Positions 8,387-16,679 of a stretch of DNA of 64,000 nucleotides are shown piece by piece. Origin of the DNA: Bradyrhizobium septentrionale (GTDB taxonomy: Bacteria > Pseudomonadota > Alphaproteobacteria > Rhizobiales > Xanthobacteraceae). The stretch covers positions 8,202,501 to 8,266,500 of the forward strand of contig NZ_CP088285.1 of assembly GCF_011516645.4 (NCBI RefSeq). Reading direction: 5' to 3'. Each line of letters opens with the position of its first letter. Position 1 is the stretch's first letter. The notes under the pieces are model-generated. The model did no database searches. It was not told the origin of the DNA and saw nothing but the letters and a program-made list of their open reading frames with translations. Both the position numbers and the translations under genes were made by a program.

Positions 8387-10690
8387 CTATTTCTTGTCCG
8401 GCGGATTCTCGCGCAGGAAGCGTTCAAGATCGGGTTGCACGGAGTAAGGCTGCGGAACCGGATCGCCCTGGAAGTCGACCTGAAGGTCGAGGCAGCGCCG
8501 CAGCTGCCGCGCCAGCTCGCTGCGCCGATAAGGCTTGGTCAGCAGCGGAATGCCGCGGCCGCCACGCGCCTGTTGTGCCGGCAGCACGCCGTCGCTGTAG
8601 CCCGAGGTGAACAGCACCCGCAGCGCCGGACGCCCGGTCATCAGCGTATCAGCCAATTGCCGGCCGTTCATGCTGCCGGGCATCACGATGTCGGTGAATA
8701 ACAGATCGAACGCGGTGCCGCGGTTGACGATCGCGAGCGCGGCGTCCGCATTCGCTGCGACCAGCACCTTGTAACCGAGGCTTTCGAGCTGGCCCGTGAC
8801 GTAGTCGCGGATCGTGGGGTCGTCCTCAACACACAGGATCGTCTCGCTGCCGCCCTTGACCGGCAGATCGTCCTCCTCGGCCGCGCGCTGCGCGATGCCG
8901 TCGCCCTTGGGCAGATAGATCCTGAAGTTGGTGCCGCACCCCTGCTCGCTCCTGGCCTCGATCCCGCCGCCGCTCTGCTTGACGAATCCGAACACCATGC
9001 TGAGCCCGAGCCCGGTGCCCTGCCCGACCTCCTTGGTGGAGAAGAACGGATCGAAGATTTTCTCCAGATGCGACGGCGAAATCCCGACCCCGGTATCGAT
9101 CACCTCGATCACGAGATGGTCGCCGGCGCGCTCGACGCCATGCGCCACCGCCTCGGGAATCCCGAGCTGGATGTTGCGGGTCGCAAAGGTCAGCGTGCCG
9201 CCATCAGGCATCGCATCGCGCGCATTGATGGCGAGATTGACCAGCGCCGCGCCGAGCTGACCGCGGTCGACAAAGGCGAGCCAGGCGTCGCGGCCGAGCT
9301 CCGTCTTGATCTCGGTCTGCGAACCCAGCGTCTGCGACAATAGCCGCACCACCTCGCCGATCAGGTCGTTGACGTCGGTCTCGGCCGGCTGCAACGGCTG
9401 CTTGCGCGCGAATGCCAGCAGGCTCGAGGTGAGCTGCGCTCCGCGATCGGCGGCATCGCTGATCAGCTTGGCGATCGCGGCAAGCTGCGGGTTGTCCTTG
9501 ACCCCGTCGGCGAGGATCTCGATCGTGCCGGTGATCACGGTCAGCATGTTGTTGAAGTCGTGCGCGATGCCGCCGGTCAACCGTCCGAGCGATTCCGTCT
9601 TCTGCGCCTGGATCAACTGCTCCTCGGCGATCCGGCGATGGGTGACGTCCCTGACAAAGGAATTGATGATCCAGCCGTCGCCGCGGCGCAGCGCATTGAG
9701 CGACACCTCGACATAGAACCGGTGGCCGTCGCGGTGCACGGACGCGGTTTCATAGCGCATGCCCATGCCGCCGGCCGCGGTCTCCTGCAGGAAGCGGGTG
9801 ATCCGCTGCCGGTGCGCGAGGCGAAGCTCCTCCGGAAACACCAGTTCGACCACCCGGTAACCGACCGCCTCGGACCGCGTCCAGCCGGTCAGCGCCTCGG
9901 CCTGCGGGCTCCAGTCGAGAATGATACCGTCCTGGTCGGTCTGGACGAAGGCATCGAGCGCGGTCCTGATGATGGCTTGCGCCATCTGCTCACCCTCGAC
10001 CAGTGCCTGGTGCGCCCGCCGTTGCGCGGTGACATCGTGCAGCACGGCGACCGCGCCGCGCAGATTGCCGGCATCGTCGCGCAGCGGCCGCGCATTGGCG
10101 ACGAGGCAGACCTCCGGATCCGGCGCCTGGGGCCTTACGATCAGCTCGAAATCGTCGACGTCATCGCCGCGCAGCGAACGCGCCATCGGCGTGTCCGCGA
10201 TCGGCATCACGGTCGTGCCGTCGGGATAATAGTTCTGAAAGGTGCGAACGCCGGTCAGGGTGTCAAAACCGGGTTCGACACTGTACAGCCGCCGCGCCGC
10301 GGCGTTGGCGATCACGACCATCCCGTGCTCATCGGCGACCACCACCGGATCGCGGATGCTCTCGACGGTCTTCTCCAGCAGGTGCTGCCTGCTGCCCAAT
10401 TGCGCCGACAGTTCGGCAAGCGTGGCGGCGAGTTCGGCGGTCTCGTCGCTGTCGGCTGCGCGCATCGGAGCCTGTTCGCCGCGCGACAGCGCTTCCGCCG
10501 CCCGCACCAGCTGGGCAGGCGTTCCGGACAGCGACCTCGCAATCATCTCAGCCGTCATCAACACCACCACAATCGCGCCGCCGGCGAGCAGAATGCCCGG
10601 CCAGGTGACGCCATGGATGAAGCCCAGCGCAAGCAGGAGCGCGACGACGGGGAGCATCATCCCCATCGCCAGACGGCCCGACAAATTCAT
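8387..10690 (-). CDS. PAS-domain hybrid histidine kinase with C-terminal receiver
   Basis: A large inner-membrane sensor of about 767 aa. Order of parts: two N-terminal membrane segments (about residues 5-45), a HAMP-like linker (SGTPAQLVRAAEALSRGE), a PAS domain (about 100-220) and a second PAS (about 235-350). Then come HisKA with the phospho-acceptor in GGIAHDFNNMLTVI (His near 377) and a HATPase domain with NLAINARDAMPDGG, DTGVGIS and GTGLGLSM. A receiver domain follows, with its acceptor Asp in LLFTDIVMPG near 667. A proline-rich tail ends the protein. No separate response regulator is adjacent. ATG was preferred to an upstream in-frame TTG. Confidence 0.93.
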   Translation of the reverse strand: MNLSGRLAMGMMLPVVALLLALGFIHGVTWPGILLAGGAIVVVLMTAEMIARSLSGTPAQLVRAAEALSRGEQAPMRAADSDETAELAATLAELSAQLGSRQHLLEKTVESIRDPVVVADEHGMVVIANAAARRLYSVEPGFDTLTGVRTFQNYYPDGTTVMPIADTPMARSLRGDDVDDFELIVRPQAPDPEVCLVANARPLRDDAGNLRGAVAVLHDVTAQRRAHQALVEGEQMAQAIIRTALDAFVQTDQDGIILDWSPQAEALTGWTRSEAVGYRVVELVFPEELRLAHRQRITRFLQETAAGGMGMRYETASVHRDGHRFYVEVSLNALRRGDGWIINSFVRDVTHRRIAEEQLIQAQKTESLGRLTGGIAHDFNNMLTVITGTIEILADGVKDNPQLAAIAKLISDAADRGAQLTSSLLAFARKQPLQPAETDVNDLIGEVVRLLSQTLGSQTEIKTELGRDAWLAFVDRGQLGAALVNLAINARDAMPDGGTLTFATRNIQLGIPEAVAHGVERAGDHLVIEVIDTGVGISPSHLEKIFDPFFSTKEVGQGTGLGLSMVFGFVKQSGGGIEARSEQGCGTNFRIYLPKGDGIAQRAAEEDDLPVKGGSETILCVEDDPTIRDYVTGQLESLGYKVLVAANADAALAIVNRGTAFDLLFTDIVMPGSMNGRQLADTLMTGRPALRVLFTSGYSDGVLPAQQARGGRGIPLLTKPYRRSELARQLRRCLDLQVDFQGDPVPQPYSVQPDLERFLRENPPDKK

Positions 10691-10699
10691 CACGACCAA

Positions 10700-11866
10700 C
10701 TCATCGTGTCGGCTGCACCGGAAAATGGAAAAGAAAAAACAGTATCCGGAAAGGATTGTCGGCGCCGGGGCAATATCCGGTGGCGAGCGCCTAGTTGCTT
10801 AGCCGAGTCCGGGCCGGCGATCCGCCACTTTCGTATCCGTATTAGTACGGAGAAGGAGCGGCTCCGCGCGGCCAAGCTGGAATGCTCGCATTCCAGGACC
10901 TCGCCATCCGTCCGCGGCCACTCGGCGACGCGCTCGACGCCAGCGTGCGGCCGGGCACACGCCCGCCGGGCTCAGCTGCGATGAACGAAGTCAAAGGGTG
11001 CTCGCGCCAATCAACGTCGCTCAAATGAATCCAGAGACGTTGGTGTGTTTGAACGGAGCAACCGCGTCGGCAGTGACAGCAGGCGATTTTGAGATTTAGC
11101 TAGCGATCGCAAAAACGCTTGCCCGCTTTCCAAACCACCGGTCGACTCGTGGCTGAGACAGGGCGATGCACTTCCCGAACCGTGGCTCAACTCTTTGGTC
11201 AATTGGAGAGTGGGACCGACGTGAAGGTAAGTGAAGGTCCTGGGACTTGTTCGCTTGGGGCAAGCAGCCCCTCCGAGCATCCGTCTGTGGTAACCCGATT
11301 TTGCCAATTACCCGTTGCCGCGATGGATATAGACTTCAAGAGCCAGGATTTTGCAGTTCCTTCCTGGGGCTAGGGCCGGCGCCGACCGCATGGATTTTAA
11401 GCGGGCGGCGTTGTGCTATCAGGGCTCGCGAATTTCGCAATCGGGACGGCTGCCGGCGCGTCTTCCGGGGCTAGGGCGGCGGGCGCCGAAGCCGTCCCAA
11501 TCACAGCGCCCCAATCTGGGACGCAATTTCATTGTATCGGCAAAAGACGGCAACGGAGATGCCCTCCCGGGTTACCTCAACTTGACAAGTGTCCAATAAC
11601 CGTCCCCGCGCCCGGGCTGCGACAAAACAACCCGACGGGCAACTCAGCAAAACCTGTCAATCCCGCGCAGCCAAAATATTTCTGTTTCCCGGAATACCCA
11701 ACTCAGTGTATGAACTGTTCGTCTCACCCGATCGAGGGGCGCTTCGCGATCGTCACGAACGCGGTGTGAGATGCGGTGGACGCCGAGCGTGCGAGAGACG
11801 AGTGCACACAAGGCGGACGGTGAAGTCGTGTGGTCCTGACGCCCTAGCGGCCGGTGTCCCCTTGTA
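10700..11866. other. Gene-poor region, no supported gene
   Basis: More than 1.1 kb without a convincing gene. Open frames here are short, overlap each other on both strands and show no recognisable domain, ribosome-binding site or consistent codon use. A short perfect hairpin GGAATGCTCGCATTCC is near 10878. Composition fluctuates, as in eroded sequence. It probably represents decayed genes next to the repeat and insertion-sequence cluster on its right. Confidence 0.6.
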
Positions 11867-12073
11867 AGACGCAATTGCGTCTTGCGAAGGCGGTGACAAA
11901 AAAGCCCAGTCTCACCGGGGAGAGCACGAAGTAAGCCGTAACCCATCGCGCAGGGAAAGCCGGATTGCTCCGGTTACACCTGTGGTCCTACCCCCGAGCT
12001 TTCTACTTTTGCTCGGGGCCCATGGGTGCGATCGGCACCCGGCTTTCCCTGCGCCCTCTGTTCAAGAGAGGGC
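11867..12073. repeat. Large hairpin-rich element (candidate structured RNA or dispersed repeat)
   Basis: A chain of nested and neighbouring inverted repeats. AGACGCAATTGCGTCT (11867-11882) is a perfect palindrome. GCGCAGGGAAAGCCGG (11948-11963) pairs perfectly with 12039-12054. Within that loop CCCCGAGC (11992-11999) pairs with 12011-12018, and GGGTGC (12024-12029) pairs with 12035-12040. A further hairpin GCCCTCT/AGAGGGC spans 12053-12073. I recognise the general sequence as a non-coding dispersed repeat of Bradyrhizobium in which spurious proteins are often annotated; that recognition is from memory. Whether it is transcribed is unknown. Confidence 0.7.
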
Positions 12074-12152
12074 GGAACGAAGAGCAAAGCTCGGACGATT
12101 CATGTCGCGAGAATGCAGATGTATGACTCGCAGCTTGCGCAACACATTCGGT

Positions 12153-12179
12153 GTCGTCCTGGCGAAAGCCAGGACCCAT
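12153..12179. repeat. REP-like palindrome, left copy flanking the IS110-type element
   Basis: Core GTCCTGGC-GAAA-GCCAGGAC, an 8-bp stem with a GAAA loop. The 27 bp from 12153 to 12179 are the exact reverse complement of 13617-13643 on the other side of the insertion sequence. Confidence 0.85.
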
Positions 12180-12254
12180 TACCCCGAATGAGACTTCTTT
12201 CGCAATGCTGGGGCCACGATCCCGTTCATATCATCAAATGCGGTGGCTGATGGT

Positions 12255-13614
12255 GTGGACGGCCCCCTACGGCATCAGTGTGCCAGAATGAGGTTGTCTA
12301 GATCTCATACATGGGAGCCGTCCGTGAACCAGATTATCCGCATTGGGATTGATACGTCGAAGTATATTTTTGTGTTGCATGGGGTTGATGCGAGGGAGCA
12401 GGTGGCGCTGCGCAAGAAGCTGTCGCGCAAACAGGTGCTGGAGTTCTTCGCCAAATTGCCGCCGACCGTGATCGGGATGGAGGCATGCGGGGCTTCGCAA
12501 CATTGGGCGCGGGAGCTTTCCAAGCTCGGTCACGAGGTGAAGCTGATGGCACCGCAATTGGTTAAGCCCTACGTGATGCGGAACAAGAATGACGGGCGGG
12601 ATGCAGAAGGTCTGTGTGAAGCGATGAGCCGGCCGAGCATGCGCTTCGTGCCGGTGAAGACGGCCGAGCAGCAGGCTGCGCTGATGCTGATGGGTGTCCG
12701 CGACGGATTGATCGTCCGGCGCACCCAGCTGACCAATACGATACGCGGCCATGCGGCGGAGTATGGCCTGATCGCACCCAAGGGATTGGACGCGATCGAA
12801 CCACTGCTGGCGCGGATCGCGCAGGACGAGACGCTTCCCGTTCTGGCGCGCGAGCTGTTTGTGGTGCTGGGCCGGGAGCGCATCAGGCTCGAGGGTGAGT
12901 TGGAGGCGATTGAGGCCAAGCTGATGGCCTGGCACCGCGCCGATGCCACGGGCCGGCGCTTGGCTCAGATCCCCTCGGTCGGTCCGATCGTTGCAACCGC
13001 GCTGGTGATGAAGACACCTGATCCGCGCGCGTTCCGTTCTGGTCGTCATTTTGCGGCCTGGCTGGGATTGACACCCAAGGACCACTCCACCGCTGGCAAG
13101 ACCAGGCTTGGCAAGATCACGCGGGCGGGCGATGAGGACCTGCGCCGTCTGCTGGTGGTCGGGGCCACAGCGGTGATCCAGCAGGCGAGGCGGGGACGCG
13201 GTCATCACTCGCGCTGGCTGCTGGCGCTGATCAAGCGCAAGCCGCCGAAGCTTGCGGCCGTGGCGCTCGCCAACAAAGTGGCCCGCATCGCCTGGAAGCT
13301 GATGGCGACGGGCGAGAGTTACGAGGCGGCACGGATGAATCCCATGACAGCCGCCGCCTAATAGATTGGCCAGCCGGCGGGCTCGCTCGCCGACCGACCG
13401 GAGCTGCAAGAGCAGATGGAGCGATCGATCGAGCAACGATGCGAGACAGTCCGCAGGACCCATCGGCCGCCAACAGGTCGCGTGGTTGTTTGGAACTCGC
13501 ATCGCGCAAACCATCTTGGCCAGCGATCCATTCGATCGCACTCAAAAGGCCGGACATATGGATGCAAGCGATCCGATCTCACCAAACAGCTCTTGTGCCA
13601 CGGGGGCCGTCCAC
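12255..13614 (+). mobile_element. IS110 family (IS1111-like) insertion sequence
   Basis: A transposase gene of the IS110 family is flanked by a 13-bp perfect inverted repeat, GTGGACGGCCCCC at 12255-12267 and its complement at 13602-13614. Sub-terminal inverted repeats are characteristic of the IS1111 subgroup. I see no target-site duplication, as is usual for the family. The true tips may lie a few bases outside the inverted repeats. REP-like palindromes lie just outside each end, consistent with the known preference of several IS1111-type elements for palindromic repeats. Confidence 0.8.
12324..13361 (+). CDS. IS110 family transposase (DEDD, RuvC-like)
   Basis: A 345-aa transposase. The RuvC-like N-terminal domain shows the acidic residues of the DEDD catalytic set: Asp10 in IRIGIDTSKYIF, Glu53 in VIGMEACGAS and Asp90/Asp93 in NKNDGRDAEGL. 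The C-terminal transposase_20 domain contains IPSVGPIVATALV and FAAWLGLTPKDHSTAGKTRL with the conserved Ser/Gly-rich region. The gene is intact and full length. GTG was chosen because the protein then begins MNQIIRIGIDTSK, as relatives do; the longer reading from 12243 adds an unrelated leader. Confidence 0.93.
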   Translation: MNQIIRIGIDTSKYIFVLHGVDAREQVALRKKLSRKQVLEFFAKLPPTVIGMEACGASQHWARELSKLGHEVKLMAPQLVKPYVMRNKNDGRDAEGLCEAMSRPSMRFVPVKTAEQQAALMLMGVRDGLIVRRTQLTNTIRGHAAEYGLIAPKGLDAIEPLLARIAQDETLPVLARELFVVLGRERIRLEGELEAIEAKLMAWHRADATGRRLAQIPSVGPIVATALVMKTPDPRAFRSGRHFAAWLGLTPKDHSTAGKTRLGKITRAGDEDLRRLLVVGATAVIQQARRGRGHHSRWLLALIKRKPPKLAAVALANKVARIAWKLMATGESYEAARMNPMTAAA

Positions 13615-13616
13615 AT

Positions 13617-13643
13617 ATGGGTCCTGGCTTTCGCCAGGACGAC
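13617..13643. repeat. REP-like palindrome, right copy flanking the IS110-type element
   Basis: Exact 27-bp inverted copy of 12153-12179, lying 3 bp beyond the right inverted repeat of the insertion sequence. Confidence 0.85.
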
Positions 13644-13663
13644 GGTCGCGTGTGTGGCATCTG

Positions 13664-13762
13664 TCATCGCCCGGCTCGACCGGGCGATCCAGTACGCCGC
13701 GGCCCCTCGGCTCAAGCACTGGCGTCTCTGGAATACTGGATCACCCGCTTTCGCGGGTGATA
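13664..13762. repeat. Composite palindromic repeat, copy G1
   Basis: Two GC-rich hairpins, CGCCCGGCTCGACCGGGCG and CACCCGCTTTCGCGGGTG, enclose a 55-bp centre running from ATCCAGTACGCCGCGG to TCTCTGGAATACTGGAT. The boundaries ATCCAGTA and TACTGGAT are themselves inverted. The same centre recurs in copy G2 at 43831-43930 with the hairpins exchanged. The stretch 13362-13663 to its left holds the insertion-sequence end and no gene. Confidence 0.85.
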
Positions 13763-13797
13763 ACACCGAATTTGCCCCGGATCGCTGTGAAACCGCC

Positions 13798-14568
13798 CTA
13801 CGCCGCCCGCCGCCGCTCGCGCAGTGCGTCGCCGAAGGCTTCGAACAGCGCGCGGTTGATCGGATTGCGCTGCGGATCGTATTCGGCGTGCCACTGCACG
13901 CCGAGCGCAAAGCCCGCGGCATCCGCGATGCGGATCGCCTCGATGGTGCCGTCCTCGGCAATGCCCTCAATCACGACCCGCTTGCCCGGCTCGAGGATGC
14001 CCTGGCCGTGCAGCGAATTGACCCGGATGGTCTCGCAGCCGAGGATTTTTGCGAAGGCGCCACCCGGCGTCAGCGCGACATCGTGGCGGTCGGCGAACAC
14101 CACGGTGGGATCGGGATGGATCTCGCCGTTGTCCAGCCGCGGCATCCGGTGGTTCATGCGGCCCGGAATCTCGCGGATCTCCGGATGCAGCGAGCCGCCG
14201 AAGGCGACGTTCATCTCCTGCAGGCCGCGGCAGATGCCGAAGATCGGCACGCCGCGCGCCACGCAGGCCTCCGACAGCGCGAGCGCGACGTCATCGCGGT
14301 GGAGGTCATAGGGTTCGTGCGCGGCACAAGGTTCGGTGTTGAAGCGCGTCGGATGGACGTTGGCGCGGGCCCCGGTCAGCACGACGCCGTCGACCACGTC
14401 GAGCAAGGCGCCGACGTCGGTGATATCGGGGCTGCCTGCGAACATCAGCGGCACCGCACCCGACACATCGGCAACCGCGCGAAGGTTGCGCTCCCCGACC
14501 ATCTGGACTGTGAAACGATTTTCGATGCGATGGGCGTTTCCGATCACGCCGACCACGGGCCGTCTCAT
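13798..14568 (-). CDS. Gamma-glutamyl-gamma-aminobutyrate hydrolase family protein (peptidase C26)
   Basis: A 256-aa class-I glutamine amidotransferase-like hydrolase. The nucleophile Cys lies in VPIFGICRGLQEMNVAFGG, the catalytic His in ALGVQWHAEYD, and the early segment VDGVVLTGARANVHP matches the PuuD family, where it precedes the active site. Relatives hydrolyse gamma-glutamyl-GABA in putrescine breakdown, but no other putrescine genes are nearby. The internal ATG (MRRPVVGVIG) was chosen over a TTG six codons upstream. The adjacent transporter gene is divergent. Confidence 0.9.
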   Translation of the reverse strand: MRRPVVGVIGNAHRIENRFTVQMVGERNLRAVADVSGAVPLMFAGSPDITDVGALLDVVDGVVLTGARANVHPTRFNTEPCAAHEPYDLHRDDVALALSEACVARGVPIFGICRGLQEMNVAFGGSLHPEIREIPGRMNHRMPRLDNGEIHPDPTVVFADRHDVALTPGGAFAKILGCETIRVNSLHGQGILEPGKRVVIEGIAEDGTIEAIRIADAAGFALGVQWHAEYDPQRNPINRALFEAFGDALRERRRAA

Positions 14569-14835
14569 TATCGAAGTCTCGCGCAATGATTCTTCTAAGT
14601 TTGCGACGTTGCGGAGATGATCATGCCTTCGAGTTCCCGCCGGATCAACTGTCTATATCTGCAGAGGGGGGCTTGCAGCTCTGCACAGACGAGCGCCCCC
14701 CGGGGCCCCCCAAATGCGGTCAGTTGCGCCCGGTGCCGCAGCGTCAGCGGCAAACCGGCACTCTCCGCCCAGCTTGATCCCGGCGGGATTTTCGCCAATG
14801 ACTGCTCCGGACACGTCGCAAAGGGGGAATCACCT

Positions 14836-15978
14836 GTGACAGACCCGGCTGACAATCGCCTGCAGGCCCGCAACGACATGGCGTGGGCGATCGCCGTCGG
14901 AGGCATCGGCGCCGTGCTGTTCGCCGCCCTGTTGATGTTCGCCTGGCATTTCGCCGCGACCTTGTTCCTGCTGTTTGCCGGCATGCTGCTCGGGGTCGGC
15001 CTGAACGCGATGGCCTCCCTGCTCGGCCGGCTGACCGGGCTGCCTCACGCGTTGCGGCTTGCCATCGTCTGCCTGGCGATGGCTGGACTATTGTCCGGCA
15101 TCGTGTTCCTCGGCGGCACCACCATCGCGGATCAGGCCAAGGTGCTGAGCAGCACGATCAAATCGCAGCTCGGCAGCGTCAAGGAATTCCTCGAGCAGCA
15201 TGGCGTCGACACAAGCTATCTCGATTTCACCAATACGGCAGGCGAAGCGAAACCCGACGGCACCGGCGTGGCGACGACGACAACGACGCCCGCGACGTCG
15301 CAGTCGCACGGCATCCCCGGGGCCGGCGCGCTGGCCTCGAGCGGCGGCGCCATCATCAGCCAGACGCTGAAGGTGCTGCTCGGCACCGTCAGCGTCGTCG
15401 GCAATTTCTTCATCGTGCTGTTTCTGGGCCTCGCCTTCGCGGCCCAGCCCAGCATCTACCGCGCCGGGCTGTTGTTCATCGCGCCGGCCAAGTACCGCGC
15501 GCAGGCCACCATCATCGTCGACCGCATCGGCGAGACGCTGGAACGCTGGCTTATCGCGCAGATCATCACAATGGCGGCGGTGTTCCTCGTCACCTGGATC
15601 GGGCTTGCCATCATCGGCATTCCGAGCTCGTTCATTCTCGGCATCCAGGCCGGATTGCTGGCCTTCATTCCAACCGTCGGCGCGATCATCGCCGGACTGA
15701 TCGTGGTGCTGGCAAGCCTCGCCTCGGGATGGATCGCCGCGCTAAGCGCGTTCATCCTGTTCCTCGGCGTGCACGCGCTGGAGAGTTACGTAATCACGCC
15801 GATCGTGCAGCGGCAGGCGCTCGACATCCCGCCGGCGACGCTGTTCGCGTTCCAGATCCTGCTTGGCGTCGTGTTCGGCATCTGGGGGCTGGCCTTGGCG
15901 CTGCCGCTGATGGCGATCGCCAAGGTGATGATCGACCATTTCAAGGCGGAGGATCAGGCGCCTGCGCAGGTTGCGTAA
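14836..15978 (+). CDS. AI-2E family transporter (PerM-like)
   Basis: A 380-aa polytopic inner-membrane protein of the AI-2E transporter family. Two N-terminal membrane hairpins (about residues 15-95) are followed by a soluble region with a Thr/Ala-rich low-complexity patch (about 150-165). A C-terminal membrane block contains WLIAQIITMAAVFLVTWIGL and the family motif near HALESYVITPIVQRQALDIP. The GTG start is preceded by AAAGGGGGA, a good ribosome-binding site; the longer in-frame reading lacks one. Substrate unknown: members export AI-2 or act as Na+/H+ antiporters. Confidence 0.88.
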   Translation: MTDPADNRLQARNDMAWAIAVGGIGAVLFAALLMFAWHFAATLFLLFAGMLLGVGLNAMASLLGRLTGLPHALRLAIVCLAMAGLLSGIVFLGGTTIADQAKVLSSTIKSQLGSVKEFLEQHGVDTSYLDFTNTAGEAKPDGTGVATTTTTPATSQSHGIPGAGALASSGGAIISQTLKVLLGTVSVVGNFFIVLFLGLAFAAQPSIYRAGLLFIAPAKYRAQATIIVDRIGETLERWLIAQIITMAAVFLVTWIGLAIIGIPSSFILGIQAGLLAFIPTVGAIIAGLIVVLASLASGWIAALSAFILFLGVHALESYVITPIVQRQALDIPPATLFAFQILLGVVFGIWGLALALPLMAIAKVMIDHFKAEDQAPAQVA

Positions 15979-15985
15979 TCGCGCG

Positions 15986-16282
15986 CTATGTGGACAGCAC
16001 CGTCTCGGTGTGCTCGACCTCGGGCGCCGCCGCGAAATAAGGGCCGACCAGCGCGCGCCAGGCGGTGAAATCCTCGGAGCCGCGGAAATCGACGGTGTGG
16101 TTCTCGAGCGTCTCCCACTTCGCCACCAGCCGGTAGCGCGACGGCTTCTCGATCGAGCGGTGCAGTTCAAACCCCTTGCCGCCCTTGGCGCGCAGGAACA
16201 GCGGGCGCGCCTTGGCCACCGCGGCCTCAAAATCCTTCTCGCTGCCGGGCTTGACGTCGATCTGTGCGATTTCGGTGATCGT
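15986..16282 (-). CDS. Antibiotic biosynthesis monooxygenase (ABM) domain protein, apparent ACG start
   Basis: A small ABM-fold protein of about 98 aa. From the first canonical start the reading gives only 77 aa, MAKARPLFLRAKGG onwards. However, the frame continues upstream as ITEIAQIDVKPGSEKDFEAA, the normal first strand and helix of this family. At the expected start the codon is ACG (16280-16282), with GGGAGG about 10 nt upstream. Either ACG is used, or a T-to-C change or read error hits an ATG. ABM proteins are dimeric ferredoxin-like barrels that oxidise or bind small aromatics or heme; function here unknown. Confidence 0.75.
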   Translation of the reverse strand, partial: TITEIAQIDVKPGSEKDFEAAVAKARPLFLRAKGGKGFELHRSIEKPSRYRLVAKWETLENHTVDFRGSEDFTAWRALVGPYFAAAPEVEHTETVLST

Positions 16283-16345
16283 TGGGCTGTGGCCTCCCTT
16301 TGTTGGTTTCCCGTGGGAAAGGCCCCGTCTCTAGCCCAGCCGGCG

Positions 16346-16376
16346 AAAAAGCAAAAGGCGCCCTCGCGGGGCGCCT
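16346..16376 (-). terminator. Rho-independent terminator
   Basis: On the minus strand an 8-bp stem (AGGCGCCC/GGGCGCCT) with a TCGCG-type loop is followed by TTTTGCTTTTT. It sits 22 bp after the stop of the 82-aa membrane protein gene and would end its transcript before the ABM gene. Confidence 0.85.
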
Positions 16377-16398
16377 CCTCTGTCGATCCTGCGGCGGT

Positions 16399-16647
16399 TC
16401 AGTTGAACAGCAATACGGTACCGACAACCATCAGCATCGCGCCGAGCAGCATCACGACCGGCCAATGGCTCTTCGGCTGTTGGTATCGGCCCTGCGCGCG
16501 CCGTTCGGCGATCAGCGCGGTCTCGTATTCATCGGAGTCCGAGAACAGGCAGGCGAAGCCGCTGCGCGCCGAAACCGCGTCGGCTTCGAGCGACATCAGG
16601 GCTGACTGGGGATTGCGGGTGCGGATCGACTCCATGCCCGAAAGCAT
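16399..16647 (-). CDS. Hypothetical single-pass membrane protein, 82 aa
   Basis: Not recognised. Residues 1-58 are soluble (RTRNPQSALMSLEADAVSAR, then an acidic patch SDSDEYETALIAERRAQGRY), and residues 62-82 form one membrane segment (WPVVMLLGAMLMVVGTVLLFN) reaching the C terminus, so it is tail-anchored. A second Met at residue 5 may be the real start. A clear terminator follows the gene, which supports it being transcribed. It lies 32 bp downstream of the diguanylate cyclase stop on the same strand. Confidence 0.65.
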   Translation of the reverse strand: MLSGMESIRTRNPQSALMSLEADAVSARSGFACLFSDSDEYETALIAERRAQGRYQQPKSHWPVVMLLGAMLMVVGTVLLFN

Positions 16648-16679
16648 GGGATCGAATGGTTAACCGGTCGTTACCGCGC

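Noticed and set aside
7254..8447. A 397-codon frame opposite the M19 dipeptidase
   Set aside because: The dipeptidase on the other strand has all metal-binding motifs; this frame has none and has shadow-type composition.
10861..10960. Possible tRNA- or sRNA-like hairpin near GGAATGCTCGCATTCC
   Set aside because: Only one 6-bp stem, no cloverleaf or T-run; not enough to call an RNA gene.
9560..10984. A 474-codon frame opposite the histidine kinase
   Set aside because: It covers PAS and linker regions of a well-defined kinase on the other strand and is rich in His/Arg/Asp, as expected of a shadow.
11026..12250. Several short frames in the gene-poor stretch, including one across the hairpin-rich element
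   Set aside because: No ribosome-binding sites or domains; the frame over the hairpins is the kind of spurious protein annotated in this repeat.
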